NCBI GenBank assembly: GCA_021835265.1
Contig: JAKBQK010000146.1
Span: 1-7,956 of the forward strand
From: Thermoplasmata archaeon
GTDB lineage: Archaea > Thermoplasmatota > Thermoplasmata > Thermoplasmatales > Thermoplasmataceae
Direction of reading: 5' to 3'
Length of the DNA: 7,956 nucleotides
Part shown: positions 7,184-7,956 of the stretch, in pieces
Position numbering within the stretch: the stretch's first letter is position 1
Layout: each line of letters starts with the position of its first letter
Program-made: the position numbers and the translations under genes
Notes under the pieces: generated by a model
Seen by the model: the letters and a program-made list of their open reading frames with translations, nothing else
Databases searched by the model: none
What the model was told of the DNA's origin: nothing

Positions 7184-7191
7184 TATATTTA
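7184..7191 (+). promoter_or_regulatory. Possible TATA box of the small membrane-protein frame
   Basis: TATATTTA is centred about 26 bases before the TTG at 7213, the leaderless spacing seen twice elsewhere in the window. It lies 7-20 bases from the oppositely directed TATA box at 7170-7177, forming a compact divergent promoter pair. Confidence 0.35.
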
Positions 7192-7212
7192 AATTCAATC
7201 TTATTATAATTA

Positions 7213-7455
7213 TTGAACAAATACCTAAGATGGCTCTTTGCAATTGTAATATTATACATAATAATCGCAGTCCTTAGTTACTATAGCTACATAACTAATA
7301 TTGGCAGTGAAGGTTTTCAGCAAATACTGACGTTGGCATATATCAAATACGAATTCTATTATTATGTCAATTATATTGCATCACCTTTGGAGTCATACTT
7401 TCCTCTAAAGTATCAGGGGGATGTTATAAAAACAACAAAAGATTTTCTATATTAA
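7213..7455 (+). CDS. Possible small single-span membrane protein (hypothetical)
   Basis: This 80-codon frame starts with TTG and contains no ATG or GTG. Residues 1-6 are short and basic (K3, R6), followed by a strongly hydrophobic stretch at about 7-24 (WLFAIVILYIIIAVLSYY). This resembles a membrane anchor or an uncleaved signal, with the N-terminus inside by the positive-inside rule. The rest is rich in tyrosine (10 of residues 43-80 are Y or F) and shows no family motif I know. It diverges from the DUF262-DUF1524 gene with 64 bases between starts, and a TATA-like element sits at the leaderless distance. Against it: the TTG start is poor for a leaderless mRNA, AT-rich sequence easily gives hydrophobic frames, and it could be the remnant of a longer gene. 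If real, it may be a membrane partner of the neighbouring nuclease; this is inference only. Confidence 0.4.
   Translation: MNKYLRWLFAIVILYIIIAVLSYYSYITNIGSEGFQQILTLAYIKYEFYYYVNYIASPLESYFPLKYQGDVIKTTKDFLY
7274..7298. repeat. Perfect 7-base inverted repeat TTAGTTA...TAACTAA
   Basis: The arms TTAGTTA (7274-7280) and TAACTAA (7292-7298) flank an 11-base centre that itself holds the palindrome TAGCTA (7284-7289). The whole 25 bases are therefore nearly two-fold symmetric. The core AGTTA/TAACT is the same as in the 17-base direct repeat. Confidence 0.5.
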
Positions 7456-7840
7456 GCTGTAATACTTATTGTTTTGAGTGGCCTTTACGCAAAATTTAAG
7501 CCCAATAGGCATTAACCCACAATTCGAAAAATAGAGGGAACTTATTCATCAAGTCTTATCTTTTAGCAATGCACTTTTTGTTAATAGTTAGACTTCTTAT
7601 AACTGTTAGTTAAATATCGTAAGAATAGCTATATGAATTGATAAAAAGCGATTTACGGCCCATGGAATTACTATAAGGTAAAGTTATGCCTCTCCTTTCA
7701 GTTTTAAGTCTCCATTAGAGAGTGATTACTTTTATTCACCTATTTTTATATCCAAAAGAGTGAACCCTTACTATATAAAGAGAAACCCAAAATTCTTAAG
7801 ATACATATACGGATTAATTGATTGTAGATATAGTGTTACA
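7456..7840. other. Gene-free stretch between the small frame and the tRNA terminator
   Basis: No frame longer than about 25 codons from a usual start exists on either strand, and stops are dense in all frames. It holds the second copy of the 17-base repeat (7597-7613) with an extra AGTTA at 7586-7590. I see no recognisable RNA gene, transposon end or CRISPR-like repeat. It could be decayed sequence at an island boundary. Confidence 0.6.
7597..7613. repeat. 17-base direct repeat, copy 2 (intergenic)
   Basis: This exactly repeats 7081-7097 on the same strand, 516 bases further on. A further AGTTA lies just before it at 7586-7590. In this copy the dyad around TAACT-gtt-AGTTA continues one pair further beyond an A-A mismatch. 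Confidence 0.8.
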
Positions 7841-7860
7841 TAGTTTTTCTCAAAAAACTA
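7841..7860 (-). terminator. Hairpin and oligo-T terminator of tRNA-Val
   Basis: The arms TAGTTTTT (7841-7848) and AAAAACTA (7853-7860) pair perfectly around a four-base loop. The minus strand carries six T at 7852-7857, about 18 bases after the tRNA 3' end. Symmetry means it could also stop rightward transcription. Confidence 0.6.
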
Positions 7861-7874
7861 AACCGTATATAGAA

Positions 7875-7948
7875 TGGGCCCGACCGGATTTGAACCGGTG
7901 ACCTCCGCCGTGTCAGGGCGACATCATAACCAACTAGACTACGAGCCC
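7875..7948 (-). tRNA. tRNA-Val(GAC)
   Basis: The gene is 74 bases long without intron. Read on the minus strand, the acceptor arms GGGCTCG and CGGGCCC pair fully with one G-U, and the discriminator is A73. The anticodon stem TCGCC/GGCGG encloses the 7-base loop CTGACAC, with anticodon GAC (7912-7914) reading valine GUC codons. The T stem ACCGG/CCGGT encloses TTCAAAT. The D stem GTCT/TGAT is weaker, with a mismatch. CCA is not encoded, as is common in archaea. Its 3' end faces the defence genes. Its promoter lies beyond the right edge. Confidence 0.95.
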
Positions 7949-7956
7949 TCTCAGGT

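Noticed and set aside
7149..7259. N-terminal extension of the DUF262-DUF1524 protein to the ATG at 7259
   Set aside because: The extra 37 residues are low-complexity, homologues as I know them begin shortly before IPxYQRPF, and the TATA box favours 7148.
7540..7555. Possible C/D box RNA from a minus-strand TGATGA near 7546-7551
   Set aside because: The base before it is not a purine and no CTGA D box follows at a suitable distance.
7690..7722. Short inverted repeats around TCTCC-ATTA-GAGAG in the gene-free stretch
   Set aside because: Stems of only 4-6 bases with mismatches, no T-run after them and no nearby gene to serve.
1..7956. CRISPR array or insertion sequence
   Set aside because: No regularly spaced repeat units, no transposase motif and no paired terminal inverted repeats with target duplication were found by eye.

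Overview
The window looks archaeal, AT-rich, and most likely from Thermoplasmata (Thermoplasmatales-type), though no rRNA or marker gene fixes the lineage. The case rests on three things: TATA boxes centred about 26 bases before start codons with no leader or Shine-Dalgarno, the pattern of leaderless archaeal transcripts; a tRNA gene with no encoded CCA; and a short AbrB-type protein with the archaeal-looking TSSKGSSLRITLPKE core.

Layout, left to right. Positions 1-4898 hold a type I restriction-modification locus on the minus strand, in transcription order hsdM (2889-4898), hsdS (1531-2892, 4-base ATGA overlap with hsdM) and hsdR (1-1488, 3' end beyond the left edge). Positions 4899-5277 are mostly non-coding: the hsdM promoter, a 10-codon reading frame with a strong Shine-Dalgarno, and the leader of a small AbrB-family gene (5278-5439, plus strand). 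The AbrB gene converges with a minus-strand gene (5466-7148) for a DUF262-DUF1524 protein of the GmrSD type, with intact DGQQR and DHILP motifs. A divergent plus-strand frame (7213-7455, TTG start) may encode an 80-residue single-span membrane protein. After about 400 bases without a gene, a tRNA-Val(GAC) gene (7875-7948, minus strand) with its own hairpin/oligo-T terminator closes the window.

Functionally this is a defence island beside a tRNA gene. HsdM and HsdS would methylate adenine in a bipartite target, HsdR would cut unmethylated DNA, and the DUF262-DUF1524 protein probably restricts DNA that evades or carries different modification, as GmrSD and BrxU do. The lone AbrB-type DNA-binding protein sits between the two nuclease systems and could regulate one or both.

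The least explained part is 7081-7613. A 17-base word with internal dyad symmetry occurs twice, once in the 5' end of the DUF262-DUF1524 coding region and once in the intergenic stretch. A further inverted repeat of the same AGTTA/TAACT element lies between them, inside the small membrane frame.
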